DNA of 64,000 nt from Micrococcaceae bacterium Sec5.7. Its GTDB lineage: Bacteria > Actinomycetota > Actinomycetes > Actinomycetales > Micrococcaceae. Below, piece by piece: positions 42,618-51,635 of this stretch. The translations under genes were made by a program, and so were the position numbers. Where the stretch lies: positions 4,243,195-4,307,194 of the forward strand of contig CP144169.1 in the NCBI GenBank assembly GCA_039636785.1, given 5' to 3'. The notes below the pieces were generated by a model. That model searched no databases. It was not told where the DNA came from and saw only the letters and a list, made by a program, of their open reading frames with translations. Positions within the stretch are counted from its first letter, which is position 1; each line of letters starts with the position of its first letter.

Positions 42618-42863
42618 ATGACTGACAAACAATCCACCGCTGGCAACGACCAGGCCAACAACGCGCAGGAGACCAGCCCGGTCGAAGCGGAGGCTGAGAC
42701 TCCAGACAAGGGCATGAAATCGCGGCTTACCGATGCTCAGAAGCAGATGCTTGAAAGCAAATCACGCGGTGGCGGCGCAGGCACGCAAAGCGTCGGCAGC
42801 AACCATAAGCCCACTCACGCAAGCGGCAAACTGGGCCCGGCGCCAAAGAAAGTCCGCTGGTAA
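42618..42863 (+). CDS. Small basic disordered protein, unknown (81 aa)
   Basis: MTDKQSTAGNDQANNAQETS followed by RLTDAQKQMLESKSRGGGAG, SNHKPTHASGKLGPAPKKVRW. The N-half is acidic and disordered, the C-half basic and Gly-rich with a fixed-looking KLGPAPKKVRW end. AAGGAG lies upstream of the ATG. No named family is recalled. The composition recalls small nucleic-acid-associated or stress proteins; this is inference. Confidence 0.6.
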   Translation: MTDKQSTAGNDQANNAQETSPVEAEAETPDKGMKSRLTDAQKQMLESKSRGGGAGTQSVGSNHKPTHASGKLGPAPKKVRW

Positions 42864-42934
42864 TTACTGCAGACAATATCTGGCTCCAGACCTAGTATTG
42901 GTGAACACTTCATTTCATTGCGGAAGGAAGAACA

Positions 42935-43195
42935 ATGGCTGAAAAGCACGCTGGAGAACAGATCGGGGCGGATGTCGCCAGTCGTCTCGCGGAGTCCATG
43001 GACACGCCGCAGATGCCCGAACCGGCAACCATCGCCGTAGCTGCGGCCATGACGGAAGGCCAGGAGTGGCCGGATGGCAGCGGCAAGCACCGCCATCCGA
43101 AAGACAACGGAACGGACCACGGCCGGGCGGGTCATGAGGCTGCTGTAACGGCCGTGCACCGGACCCGGCGGCCGCAGATGCCGCACTCTTCCTGA
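42935..43195 (+). CDS. Small hydrophilic protein, unknown (86 aa)
   Basis: MAEKHAGEQIGADVASRLAE, then TPQMPEPATIAVAAAMTEGQ and HRHPKDNGTDHGRAGHEAAV. GGAAGGAAG lies before the ATG. The His/Asp-rich C-half has several HxxH-like spacings but no defined metal motif. No family recognised. It follows the previous small gene on the same strand by 71 bases and may form a unit with it. Confidence 0.55.
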   Translation: MAEKHAGEQIGADVASRLAESMDTPQMPEPATIAVAAAMTEGQEWPDGSGKHRHPKDNGTDHGRAGHEAAVTAVHRTRRPQMPHSS

Positions 43196-43197
43196 CC

Positions 43198-43255
43198 GCC
43201 TGACGACACCCGGATGGCCTGGCGACACGCAATTGGCCTGGCGACACCCGAATTC
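43198..43255. repeat. Three 19-bp tandem repeats
   Basis: Units GCCTGACGACACCCGGATG, GCCTGGCGACACGCAATTG and GCCTGGCGACACCCGAATT begin at 43198, 43217 and 43236. The shared GCCTGRCGACAC core repeats exactly every 19 bases, followed by the palindrome CCCGAATTCGGG (43247-43258). It lies between the small gene and the ligD stop. Confidence 0.75.
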
Positions 43256-43304
43256 GGGAGTCGGCGGGCCATTTGCGCGTCGAGGGGAGGAGTGCGCGTC
43301 GCTG

Positions 43305-45815
43305 TCATACTCCGGTCTCCGCCACGACATCGCCTGGATCCTTGTCCAGCCGCCAGCCGCGCCATACCGGGTGCCTCAGTTTGCCGCTCCCGGTCCATTC
43401 GCCGAAGGTCACCTCGCCCACGAGGGCCGGGGTGACCCAATTCGCATCTGCTGCATCGGCGCCCGGGACGTCGTCGAAGGGTGAGGTTTTCCGGGCCAGG
43501 CCATCCATCTTCTGACGGAGCTCCTTCAGCTCACGGTTGCTGAAGCCGCTGCCCACCCGCCCCACATACCGGAGTTTCTTGCCCTCGGGGATGCCCAGCA
43601 GCAGCGAACCCGCCGTCCCTTGCCGTTCGCCCTTGCCCGTGCGCCAGCCACCGATGACCACTTCCTGGGTGCGTTCAAACTTGAGTTTGATCCAGAGCCG
43701 GGTCCGCTGCCCGCTGACATAGCGGCTGTCCACGCGCTTGGCCATCACCCCTTCGAGTCCCAGCTCCTGCGCGCTTTCGAGGATGATCTCCACGTCGTCG
43801 TCCAATACTGCGGACAGCTCCACCGGGCAATCCGAGGGGCGGTACAACGATTCCAGGCGTTCCCGACGCCGTTCGAGAGGCAGGCGGCGGAGGTCTTCGC
43901 CGCCGTCGGACAGCAGATCAAAAAGCATCAGCCGGACGGGGACGGACGCGCGGACTTTCTCGACGTCGGCAGGTTTGGTTAGATTCATCCGTCCCTGCAG
44001 ACGGCCGAAATCGGGGCGTCCGGAAGGCCCGACGGCGATGATCTCGCCGTCGGCGGTGAAGCTCTGCTTCGGCCAGCACGAGCGGTCGGTGAGCTCTGGG
44101 TAGGTGGCAGTCATGTCCCTGCCGTTGCGGCTGATCAGCCGGATCTTTTTATCGTCGGCCACGATCAGGGCGCGGATGCCGTCCCATTTGAGCTCGAACT
44201 GCCAGCCGCTGCCATGGAGATCCGCTGGGGCGCCCGCGGTTGCCAGCATGGGGATGATGTCCTCCATGGAAGCAGGAGTGGCACCGGAATCAGCGGCGGT
44301 GGAAGTCCCGGTCGATGGCACAGCTGAGCTTGTCGTGGCATGTGCTTGGGAACCCTTGTCCATGAGATGAATCAGCCACTGGCCCTGCGAGTCCTTGCCG
44401 TTTCCTTGGCCGGTATGGATGAGGGCGAACTTTTTGGTGCCCTCGAGGCCGCCGCCTTCCGCACCCGTGAGGGTGGCTATGACTTCCTTGCCGTTGATCC
44501 ACTTGTGGCACTCGTAGACACCGTGGTCCCAGATGCGTACCGTGCCGGCGCCGTACTGGCCTTTGGGGATGGTGCCTTCGAAGGCGCCATAGTCCATGGG
44601 ATGGTCCTCGGTCTGGACCGCCAGGTGATTCTGGGCCCCAGTGACCGGAACACCCTTGGGGAGCGCCCAGGACACCAGAACGCCCTCGTGCTCCAGCCGG
44701 AAATCGAAGTGCGGACGGCCGGCATGGTGCTCCTGGATCACAAACGTCTCCTGGCCGCCCGCTGCCTTACCGGTGATTGAGACTGTCCCGGTGATTGAGC
44801 CTGTCGAAATACCGGCAGGCCTGTCTGAAAACGGCTCCGGCGTCCCTTCCTGATCCCGCTTGGAGCGGTACGTTTCCAGCCGTGGATCGGAGGCACCGCC
44901 GTCGAGCGTCCCGTCAACGTGGCCGGCGCGTGCGGAAACGGCCGCGAACGGATCCTTGCCGTCCTTGACCCGGCGCATGACTGCTTTGTAGTCCAGCTGC
45001 TGCAGCTTGGGGGAGGCCAGCTCCCGCCACGTCCGCGGTGCGGCGACGGTCGGGGTCAGGCGGCCGCGCAGGGAGTACGGCACGATAGTGGTCTTGGCCG
45101 CGCTGTTCTGGCTCCAGTCCACCAGCACCTTGCCCGTGCGCAGGGACTTTTTCATGTCGCTGACGGCGAGCTCGGGGTGGTCGGCCTCAAGTGCACGGGC
45201 GAGCTCATGGGCGAAGGCCGAAATCTGCTCCGACGTCTGCGTGCCGTCCAGTCCGGCGTAGAGGTGGATTCCTTTGCTGCCGCTGGTCACGGGAACGGGA
45301 TCGAGGCCCACGTCCTTCAGAATGACGCGGGCCAGCTTCGCCACCTCCGCACATTCGGCCAGTCCGGCGCCCTCTCCGGGGTCAAGGTCCAGGACCATCC
45401 TGTCTGGCGGCAAGGCATTTCCATGCGCATCCACCCGCCACTGCGGCACGTGGATCTCGAGCGAGGCAATCTGACCAAACCAGGTCAGCGTGGCGGGATC
45501 GTTGACCAGCGGGTACTGGCTGGAGTGCTCCTTGTGCCGGATGGACGCCCGGGGAACCCAGCCGGGGGTGGAATCGTCCAGGTTCTTCTGGAAGAACATC
45601 TGGCCCGGATCCTCAGCGGTGCCCACCCCGTGCACCCAGCGCTTGCGGGTAGCCGGGCGGTTGGCCGCGGCCGGGATCAACACTGAGGCCACTGCGGCGT
45701 AGTAGGCGAGCACATCAGCCTTGGTGGTGCCGGTTTCCGGGTAGAGCACTTTGTCCAGACTGGTGATGGTCAATTCGCGTCCGTCCACACGCACGCGCTC
45801 TTTACGCGCAGCCAA
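43305..45815 (-). CDS. ligD: Multifunctional DNA ligase D (NHEJ)
   Basis: 836 residues in the order polymerase, phosphoesterase, ligase, as in mycobacteria. Polymerase (about 1-300): LYPETGTTKADVLAYYAAVA and the metal-binding Asp pair in MVLDLDPGEG. Phosphoesterase (about 355-480): FVIQEHHAGRPHFDFRLEHE, with the active-site His and Asp. ATP-dependent ligase (about 520-836): the nucleotidyl Lys543 in FELKWDGIRAL, and GEIIAVGPSGRPDFG-type, GLEGVMAKRVDSRY and RLWIKLK motifs. Repairs double-strand breaks with Ku. TTG start with GGAGGTGA about 6 bases upstream. Divergent from ku with 40 bases between starts. Confidence 0.95.
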   Translation of the reverse strand: MAARKERVRVDGRELTITSLDKVLYPETGTTKADVLAYYAAVASVLIPAAANRPATRKRWVHGVGTAEDPGQMFFQKNLDDSTPGWVPRASIRHKEHSSQYPLVNDPATLTWFGQIASLEIHVPQWRVDAHGNALPPDRMVLDLDPGEGAGLAECAEVAKLARVILKDVGLDPVPVTSGSKGIHLYAGLDGTQTSEQISAFAHELARALEADHPELAVSDMKKSLRTGKVLVDWSQNSAAKTTIVPYSLRGRLTPTVAAPRTWRELASPKLQQLDYKAVMRRVKDGKDPFAAVSARAGHVDGTLDGGASDPRLETYRSKRDQEGTPEPFSDRPAGISTGSITGTVSITGKAAGGQETFVIQEHHAGRPHFDFRLEHEGVLVSWALPKGVPVTGAQNHLAVQTEDHPMDYGAFEGTIPKGQYGAGTVRIWDHGVYECHKWINGKEVIATLTGAEGGGLEGTKKFALIHTGQGNGKDSQGQWLIHLMDKGSQAHATTSSAVPSTGTSTAADSGATPASMEDIIPMLATAGAPADLHGSGWQFELKWDGIRALIVADDKKIRLISRNGRDMTATYPELTDRSCWPKQSFTADGEIIAVGPSGRPDFGRLQGRMNLTKPADVEKVRASVPVRLMLFDLLSDGGEDLRRLPLERRRERLESLYRPSDCPVELSAVLDDDVEIILESAQELGLEGVMAKRVDSRYVSGQRTRLWIKLKFERTQEVVIGGWRTGKGERQGTAGSLLLGIPEGKKLRYVGRVGSGFSNRELKELRQKMDGLARKTSPFDDVPGADAADANWVTPALVGEVTFGEWTGSGKLRHPVWRGWRLDKDPGDVVAETGV

Positions 45816-45855
45816 GGGTCTTCACCTCCGGGCAAGTCTGATGTTCACTTGAGTC

Positions 45856-46830
45856 ATGAGAGCCATCTGGAAAGGCGCAATCGCATTCGGACTGGTCAAT
45901 GTCCCGGTCAAGGTCTACAGCGCAACGGAGGACCATGACATCGGGCTTCACCAGGTCCACAATGCCGACGGCGGCCGGATCCGCTACCAGCGCCGCTGCG
46001 AAGTCTGCAGCACGGTCGTGGACTATGCGGACATAGATAAGGCCTATGAGGACGACGGCCGCACGGTGGTCCTGACCAAAGAGGAACTCAAGTCCATACC
46101 GGCCGAAAACAGCCACGAGATAGAAGTGGTGCAGTTTGTGCCGTCCGAGCAGCTGGATCCCATCACGTTCGAGAAGAGCTACTACCTTGAGCCGGATTCG
46201 AAGTCTCCCAAGGCCTATGTGCTGCTGCGCCGGGCGCTTGAGGACACGGACCGGGTGGCGATCGTCCAGTTCGCACTGCGAGACAAAACCCGTTTGGGAG
46301 CACTTCGGATCCGCGATGATGTGCTGATGCTTCAGGCGCTGCTGTGGGTGGATGAAGTGCGCGAAGCCAGCTTCCCCGCTCTTGAAGCGTCCGTTCGGAT
46401 CTCCGCCCAGGAGCGGGAGATGTCCGCGGCCCTGGTGGAATCCATGGCTGCCGACTTCGAGCCGGGGCAGTTCACGGACGACTACCAGGTGCAGCTCCGC
46501 CAGCTCATCGACGCCAAGCTCGAAAAGGGCGATTCGTTGGACACGGAGGAGACGTTCGGGGCCCGGGCCGCGGAGTCGGGCAACGGCGAGGTGATCGACC
46601 TGATGGAGGCGCTCAAGCGGAGCCTGGACCGGAAGCGCGGGGGAGGGATCGGCGGAACTGCGACCAAGACGGCCGCCAAGGCTCCCGCATCCGGTGCCAA
46701 AGCACCGGCCAAGTCGGCCACGAAGGCTGCGCCCGCCCGGAAGCCCGCGGCAAAGGCGACTTCCGCTCCCAGGTCCACAACCAAAACTGCCGCCAAGCCC
46801 GCCGCGAAGGCTGCCCGGAAAGAGGCCTGA
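45856..46830 (+). CDS. ku: Ku homodimer protein (NHEJ)
   Basis: 324 residues. The Ku core is MRAIWKGAIAFGLVNVPVKV, RIRYQRRCEVCSTVVDYADI, IPAENSHEIEVVQFVPSEQL and YYLEPDSKSPKAYVLLRRAL. It forms a ring around DNA ends and recruits LigD. The C-terminal 70 residues are Ala/Lys/Pro-rich, of the KAPAKSATKAAPARKPAAKA type, a basic tail known in actinobacterial Ku to aid DNA binding and end bridging. It pairs with ligD across a shared 40-base promoter gap. Confidence 0.95.
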   Translation: MRAIWKGAIAFGLVNVPVKVYSATEDHDIGLHQVHNADGGRIRYQRRCEVCSTVVDYADIDKAYEDDGRTVVLTKEELKSIPAENSHEIEVVQFVPSEQLDPITFEKSYYLEPDSKSPKAYVLLRRALEDTDRVAIVQFALRDKTRLGALRIRDDVLMLQALLWVDEVREASFPALEASVRISAQEREMSAALVESMAADFEPGQFTDDYQVQLRQLIDAKLEKGDSLDTEETFGARAAESGNGEVIDLMEALKRSLDRKRGGGIGGTATKTAAKAPASGAKAPAKSATKAAPARKPAAKATSAPRSTTKTAAKPAAKAARKEA

Positions 46831-46929
46831 GCCGGAGGCTCCGTCCCTGGCTGTTCCCGCGCCGCAGGCACGCGCAGCGCTGGCATACTCAGCGCCCGCA
46901 CGTGCCGCACCCGGCCGCATGGCAGCCGC

Positions 46930-47196
46930 TCAGGAGTTTCTGAGGGCGGAAATGAGTTCGCTCTTTTTCTTGCCCGAGTAACCCTTCAGGCCGATCTCCT
47001 TGGCGCGCGCCTTGAGGTGTGCCACCGTCCAGTCGTCGTAGTCGCCGGCTTCACCGCCCTTGCGGCCCACTGCAGAGCGGCCCTCCTTCGCGGCGGGGTT
47101 GGAAATCCGGGCGGCCTTCTGCTTGGACGCGCCATCCACCCTGAGTTCCTCGTAGAGCTCGGGATCCTTCAGGCTGGGGTTCTTTTTACCAGGCAT
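46930..47196 (-). CDS. Small SAP/Rho-N-like protein
   Basis: 88 residues. MPGKKNPSLKDPELYEELRV is a short basic start typical of this actinobacterial family; the C-terminal 40 residues, WTVAHLKARAKEIGLKGYSG followed by KKKSELISALRNS, form a SAP/Rho-N-like helix-turn-helix nucleic-acid-binding fold. GAGGATGAA lies directly before the ATG; the longer frame to 47304 has no site. It lies next to ku and ligD on the chromosome but on its own strand; a role in DNA end metabolism or stress is inference only. Confidence 0.75.
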   Translation of the reverse strand: MPGKKNPSLKDPELYEELRVDGASKQKAARISNPAAKEGRSAVGRKGGEAGDYDDWTVAHLKARAKEIGLKGYSGKKKSELISALRNS

Positions 47197-47420
47197 TTCA
47201 TCCTCTTCAACCGGAGAAGTGGCCCTCCGGCGGTCTCGAACGGCGCGGTCTTGAGCGGCGTGACGCCACGTTCCAACGCTAATTGGGGGCCCGGACAAAC
47301 ACAAGGAATCTACTAAGGTTGCTTATTTCATGGCCAAGGGTTAATTGCCGGCGACATCCTGGGCTGAGGCGTCCGCGCCGTTGCCGCACAAGTCCGTCGA
47401 CGACTCGATATAGTCGGCTG

Positions 47421-48455
47421 ATGTCGAAAGTAGTGATCTTGGGTGGTACCGGGTTGATTGGGCGAGCTGTCGCTCGTCGCTTCGTGGCAGCGGGATGGCA
47501 CGTGGACGTTTGCGGCCGCAACCGGCAACGCATGCCGGTAGACCTCGTCGAGGCCGGCACGGCTTTCCACACTTTGGATCGTCCCGACGGAGCCTCTGTG
47601 GGCGCAGTCCTCGGGGACGGGGCCGATCTGCTCGTTGACTGTTTGGCCTTCACCGCCTCAGACGCCCAAATCCTTGTTCCCTTTTTGGGAAGTGTGGGAT
47701 CAACGGTCATGGTCTCCAGCAAGGCCGTCTACGTCGACGACGAGGGCCGCCACGTCAATTCCGAGTCACCGCCGCGCTTCAACGGCCCCATCTCGGAGAG
47801 CCAACCGACTGTGCTTGCCGGGGGCGGCGACCACAACACACCGGAAGGGTACGGCGCCAACAAGGTAGCGGCAGAACAGACGCTCCTGGACAGCGGCTTT
47901 CCCGTCACAATAGTCCGGGCATCGAAAGTCCATGGGGAGGGTGCCAGGCCGGCGCGGGAATGGGTCTTCGTGAAGCGGGTGCTGGATGGTCGGCCAGCCG
48001 TGTTCCTCAGGGGCCGCGGCGAGTCAATCGACCACACCACCGCGGCGGTCAACCTGGCAGCGTTGATTGAGCTATCCGCCGAAGTACCGGGCAGCCGTGT
48101 TCTTAACAGCGCCGACCCCGACGCGCCGACTGTGCTCGAGATATCACGGATTATTGCCCGGCACCTCGGCCACACCTGGGAGGAAGTGCTTGTCGGCTAC
48201 GAGGCCGATCCTGCTATAGGGGCCACGCCGTGGGACACCGTCTCGCCCATCCTGCTGGACATGACGGCAGCCACCCGACTCGGGTACATGCCCGTCGGCA
48301 GCTATGCGCAGACCGTGATCGAGGAAGTGGATTGGCTCGTCGCCAATAGCCAGCGTGGCGCGTGCGCGAGACAAGACGAGTCGTACTTTGAAGGACTCTT
48401 CAACTACTCGGATGAGGATCAGCTGCTCGCCACACACGGTGCAGTCAGGCCCTGA
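47421..48455 (+). CDS. NAD-dependent epimerase/dehydratase (extended SDR)
   Basis: 344 residues. Dinucleotide motif VVILGGTGLIGRAVARRFVA at the start, VMVSSKAVYVDDEG in the Ser-containing strand, and GYGANKVAAEQTLL with the active-site Tyr and Lys (YxxxK). The fold follows the atypical SDR group that acts on nucleotide sugars or small carbonyls; VNLAALIELSAEVPGSRVLN and TRLGYMPVGSYAQTVIEEVD fill the C-terminal domain. The start is set by the motif; no strong ribosome site is visible. Followed by a short frame at TGATG. Confidence 0.88.
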   Translation: MSKVVILGGTGLIGRAVARRFVAAGWHVDVCGRNRQRMPVDLVEAGTAFHTLDRPDGASVGAVLGDGADLLVDCLAFTASDAQILVPFLGSVGSTVMVSSKAVYVDDEGRHVNSESPPRFNGPISESQPTVLAGGGDHNTPEGYGANKVAAEQTLLDSGFPVTIVRASKVHGEGARPAREWVFVKRVLDGRPAVFLRGRGESIDHTTAAVNLAALIELSAEVPGSRVLNSADPDAPTVLEISRIIARHLGHTWEEVLVGYEADPAIGATPWDTVSPILLDMTAATRLGYMPVGSYAQTVIEEVDWLVANSQRGACARQDESYFEGLFNYSDEDQLLATHGAVRP

Positions 48456-48658
48456 TGCCAGGAGGCCAAAATTGGACGGCATTGCGCCCCGTCAATGTTG
48501 TGGGCTTCGCAAGGACGAAGCGGCCCGCGATTCAAAGCATCTGGACAGAGTTGTGTTCGGAAGAGTACCCCTCCTTCATAGTTTCTATGGGTGACAGCTC
48601 GGAGACGCTAAAGATCGTCTCGGCCCCGGGCGAAACCCTACGTGTCAGGGTTGGGTGA
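48455..48658 (+). CDS. Short frame interrupted by an IS3 element
   Basis: The ATG at 48455 overlaps the SDR stop (TGATG). It reads MPGGQNWTALRPVNVVGFAR, then RPAIQSIWTELCSEEYPSFI, VSMGDSSETLKIVSAPGETL. The last five codons and the stop are in the left end of the IS3 element, so the natural C-terminus is lost. No family recognised. The start overlap suggests a genuine gene coupled to the SDR. Confidence 0.35.
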   Translation: MPGGQNWTALRPVNVVGFARTKRPAIQSIWTELCSEEYPSFIVSMGDSSETLKIVSAPGETLRVRVG

Positions 48659-48717
48659 GGCCAGTACCTCATAGCAACTTCGTCTAATTCGTAGGGCGAG
48701 AATCAGGAACATCACTA

Positions 48718-49155
48718 ATGTCTATCTCCACAATTTCCCCGGTGCGGGAAGATGGGTCCATGAGTAATCCTGGCCCCCGCGCCGGTGGCCCGAGTCCTCG
48801 AAGGTCGTTCACTCCGGCACAAAAATTAGCCCACCTGGACGCCTACCAGCAGGCCTGTGATGACGGCACCGGCGGCGGAGCCTACCTGCGGAGCGAGGGC
48901 CTGTATTCCTCGCAGATCACCGAGTGGCGCAAGCTCCGTGATGCCGGCGTGCTCGAGGGCAAAAAGCCCGGTGAGACGATCGGCAAACTCACTGCTGAAC
49001 AAGCAGAAATCGCTCGTCTACGCCGGCAGCTGGAGGTGAGTGAACGCAAGCTGGCACGGACGGAAGCTGCGTTATCGATTATGGAAAAAGCACGACAGCT
49101 TTTGGAGGATATCTCCGAAAGCGCGGAACAACAGCCCTGGTACAAGAAACCCTGA
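48718..49155 (+). CDS. IS3 OrfA
   Basis: 145 residues. HTH region SFTPAQKLAHLDAYQQACDD and YLRSEGLYSSQITEWRKLRD, then a leucine-zipper-like coil AEIARLRRQLEVSERKLART. This is the DNA-binding half of an IS3-family transposase. The ATG at 48760 is an alternative start. The -1 frame is open from about 49087 into OrfB, so a -1 frameshift could make the fusion protein. Confidence 0.88.
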   Translation: MSISTISPVREDGSMSNPGPRAGGPSPRRSFTPAQKLAHLDAYQQACDDGTGGGAYLRSEGLYSSQITEWRKLRDAGVLEGKKPGETIGKLTAEQAEIARLRRQLEVSERKLARTEAALSIMEKARQLLEDISESAEQQPWYKKP

Positions 49156-49259
49156 CCAGAGCCTATACCGACCTTACAAAGGCGGACATTCCAACCAGGG
49201 AAGCGGCCCTCCTGGCCGGGATATCGAGGGCCACAGCGACCCGTAAGCCCCGGACACCG

Positions 49260-50156
49260 GTGACCGATTTGATGCCCGCCTCGGCCCCACTGAACAAGAT
49301 CAGCCCAGCCGAACGCGCACGGATCCTGGCCACGGTGAATTCGGAGCGATTCGTGGACCTGCCGCCGGTCCAGATCTACGCCCAGCTCCTGGACGAGGGG
49401 ATCTATTTGTGTTCAATCTCCACGTTCTACCGGGTTCTGGCCGAGAACAGCCAGGTCAAGGAACGCCGCCGGCAGGCACGCCATCCCCCCAGGACGATTC
49501 CGGAACTCATCGCGACAGGGCCCGGCCAGGTCTACTCCTGGGACATCACCAAACTCGCCGGTCCAGTGAAGGGGAAATACCTCGATTGCTACGTCATGAT
49601 CGACATCTACTCCCGCTACATTGTCGGAGCCTACGTCCACGCCCATGAGTCCGGGGAGCTGGCGGTGGAGATGATGAAGGAGATCTTCGGCATTCACGGC
49701 ATCCCGGAGATCGTCCACGCCGACCGTGGGACGTCCATGACGAGTAAAACGGTTGCCGCATTGCTCTCTGACTTGGAGGTCACCCGGTCGCATTCTCGGC
49801 CCCGGGTAAGCAATGACAACCCGTACAGCGAGGCGTGGTTCAAGACGCTGAAGTTCGCTCCCGTGTTCCCTGAACGCTTCGGCTCGCTGCCCGATGCGAG
49901 GACCTTCATTGCGTCCTTCGTCGACGGGTATAACCACACTCATCGCCACACCGGAATAGGCCTGAACACCCCCGCAGATGTCCACTACGGCCTTGCCGCC
50001 GGCAAAGCCGTCGAGCGCTCGAAAACCCTGGCCGCAGCACGCCAGAGGAACCCCGAACGATTCGCCACCAGGAAGGACCCCAAAATCCTGGTCATCCCCG
50101 ACACGGCATGGATCAACAAACCAGCCGAGAAAAACGAAACAAAAGCAGCAGCCTAA
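49260..50156 (+). CDS. IS3 OrfB (DDE integrase-type transposase)
   Basis: 298 residues from the GTG at 49260, but the same frame continues upstream with LTRAYTDLTKADIPTREAAL and GISRATATRKPR, the usual OrfB N-terminus, without a normal start codon; a frameshifted OrfAB fusion is likely. The DDE triad is intact: YSWDITKLAGPVKGKYLDCY (first Asp), EIVHADRGTSMTSKTVAALL (second Asp) and VSNDNPYSEAWFKTLKF (Glu). HTHRHTGIGLNTPADVHYG closes the domain. Function appears preserved. Confidence 0.9.
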   Translation: MTDLMPASAPLNKISPAERARILATVNSERFVDLPPVQIYAQLLDEGIYLCSISTFYRVLAENSQVKERRRQARHPPRTIPELIATGPGQVYSWDITKLAGPVKGKYLDCYVMIDIYSRYIVGAYVHAHESGELAVEMMKEIFGIHGIPEIVHADRGTSMTSKTVAALLSDLEVTRSHSRPRVSNDNPYSEAWFKTLKFAPVFPERFGSLPDARTFIASFVDGYNHTHRHTGIGLNTPADVHYGLAAGKAVERSKTLAAARQRNPERFATRKDPKILVIPDTAWINKPAEKNETKAAA

Positions 50157-50272
50157 CTCCCACTGGCCTCATTCGCCTTGACAAATTCCGAAATGGCAAG
50201 AACTGACGAAACATCTCATGGCAGAGAGGCTTCCGCATTGAAGGCAGTGCAAGGGACCGCTAGGGTCGCCGG

Positions 50273-50815
50273 GTGACTGCGATGGCTAACAGCCTGATCG
50301 GCAACGCTCAGTTGAGAGTGATGCGCCCCTCCGACGCTGCGGCAATGCGAGACGCCTATCAGCTCAACAGGGAACATCTGGCGCCCTGGGAACCGGCACG
50401 GGCGGAGGAGTTCTTCACGGTAGCTGGCCAGCGCGCCAACATAGAGGCCAAGCTCGTTCTGCACGATGCTGGTTCCGAAGTTCCTTGGGTTCTCCTGGAC
50501 GGCCGCCGCGTCATCGGAACCATCACGCTGACCGGCATTGTGCGCGGCCCGTTCCTCAGCGCCAACATCGGCTACTGGGTGGATGAGGAATTTTCCGGTC
50601 AAGGGGTCGGTGCGGCGGCACTGGCATTTGCGATGAAAGCCGCAGCCGAAGAGCTGGGCCTGCACCGGGTTCAAGCCGCGACGCTCAGGGATAACGCCGC
50701 GTCAAAAAAAATACTTGGTCGAGCTGGGTTCCAGGAGATAGGGCTGGCCCCCACCTACCTCAAGATCGCGGGCTCCTGGCAGGACCACATCCTGTACCAG
50801 CGCATCCTCCGCTGA
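50273..50815 (+). CDS. GNAT acetyltransferase, RimJ/RimL type
   Basis: 180 residues from a GTG. LRVMRPSDAAAMRDAYQLNR, then VIGTITLTGIVRGPFLSANI, GYWVDEEFSGQGVGAAALAF (acetyl-CoA loop QGVGAA) and RVQAATLRDNAASKKILGRA. Matches the subfamily that acetylates ribosomal-protein or other N-termini. It begins 90 bases after the IS3 element end, so its upstream promoter may be supplied or altered by the insertion. Confidence 0.9.
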   Translation: MTAMANSLIGNAQLRVMRPSDAAAMRDAYQLNREHLAPWEPARAEEFFTVAGQRANIEAKLVLHDAGSEVPWVLLDGRRVIGTITLTGIVRGPFLSANIGYWVDEEFSGQGVGAAALAFAMKAAAEELGLHRVQAATLRDNAASKKILGRAGFQEIGLAPTYLKIAGSWQDHILYQRILR

Positions 50816-50891
50816 CGAGAGTTCCGCAGCTACCCGTCAAGGAACGCGGCTATGCCGCAGTTCGCCGCCGGACGCTTGTTACTGTGGGCAA

Positions 50892-51440
50892 ATGACCTCC
50901 GTTAACCTTCGCTGGACAACCCAGCTCTCAGCTGCCGATCATGCGGATATGGCTGAACTCTTCGACAGCGAGTATGCCCAGGAATGGGGCCCGTGGAATC
51001 CGAAACAGGGTTACGGATATGCCAACGGCGAGTTGCATGGGATGGCGCGCAGCAACGGGAAGCTGCTTGGATACGCGTCTACTGCCAGACGATTTATCGG
51101 CGTCGGTGAGCGCGAAGTCGTCATCGCAGGCACAGGCGGGGTCATAACCAGCGCGGAGTCGCGTGGAATGGGCGTCGGACGCCAGATTCTCGCGGCGCTC
51201 CAGGAAGCGAGCCGCAGCTTCGCCCCCGCTGACTTCGGCTTGCTCGGGTGCCGTGACGAGGTTGTGCCGTTCTATCGGTCATGCGGCTTCACCCGGATTG
51301 ACACCCTCATCCGCGATATTTCTCCCCGCGACGCGATGACGGTCGTACAAAGCCAGGGACCAACAATGATCTGCGCCGGCACCAGGCCCGTGGAAGCCTG
51401 GCCTGTCGGTGTCATCGATCTTCGCGGCCTTCCCTGGTGA
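50892..51440 (+). CDS. GNAT-family acetyltransferase
   Basis: 182 residues. LRWTTQLSAADHADMAELFD and EWGPWNPKQGYGYANGELHG, then HGMARSNGKLLGYASTARRF, VVIAGTGGVITSAESRGMGV (acetyl-CoA loop RGMGVGRQIL) and DEVVPFYRSCGFTRIDTLI. The overall layout is that of aminoglycoside 2'-acetyltransferase-like or NodA-like GNATs; the substrate is unknown. It follows the previous GNAT gene on the same strand after 76 bases. Confidence 0.82.
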   Translation: MTSVNLRWTTQLSAADHADMAELFDSEYAQEWGPWNPKQGYGYANGELHGMARSNGKLLGYASTARRFIGVGEREVVIAGTGGVITSAESRGMGVGRQILAALQEASRSFAPADFGLLGCRDEVVPFYRSCGFTRIDTLIRDISPRDAMTVVQSQGPTMICAGTRPVEAWPVGVIDLRGLPW

Positions 51441-51635
51441 GCGGCTGGTTTCGCTCATGACCGAGGCAGTCGCTTTTCTCAGATATCAGGCGACGCAGCT
51501 TAACGTCCGGGGCTTATTTGTCGGCATCTTCGGCCTTGCCAACGGTCTCGGCGGGAGAAGTTCTCTACGAAGACGACGTTCAGATAGTGGTCTGCCCGTC
51601 GCCGGCCCCGGGCTAATTCAGGCGCCGCCTGCGGG
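51441..51635. other. 195 bases without a recognised gene
   Basis: One plus-strand frame ends SAGEVLYEDDVQIVVCPSPA and stops at 51616, which could be a gene tail, but there is no supporting start or family match. Confidence 0.3.

Larger units (their letters stand above)
48643..50183 (+). mobile_element. IS3-family insertion sequence
   Basis: The left end TGTCAGGGTTGGGTGAGGCC (48643 on) and the reverse complement of the right end TGTCAAGGCGAATGAGGCC (ending 50183) match at 17 of the first 22 positions, including the TG...CA termini. Two transposase frames lie between. No 3-4 bp target duplication is seen (ACG before, AAT after), which suggests recombination or deletion next to the element. Confidence 0.75.
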
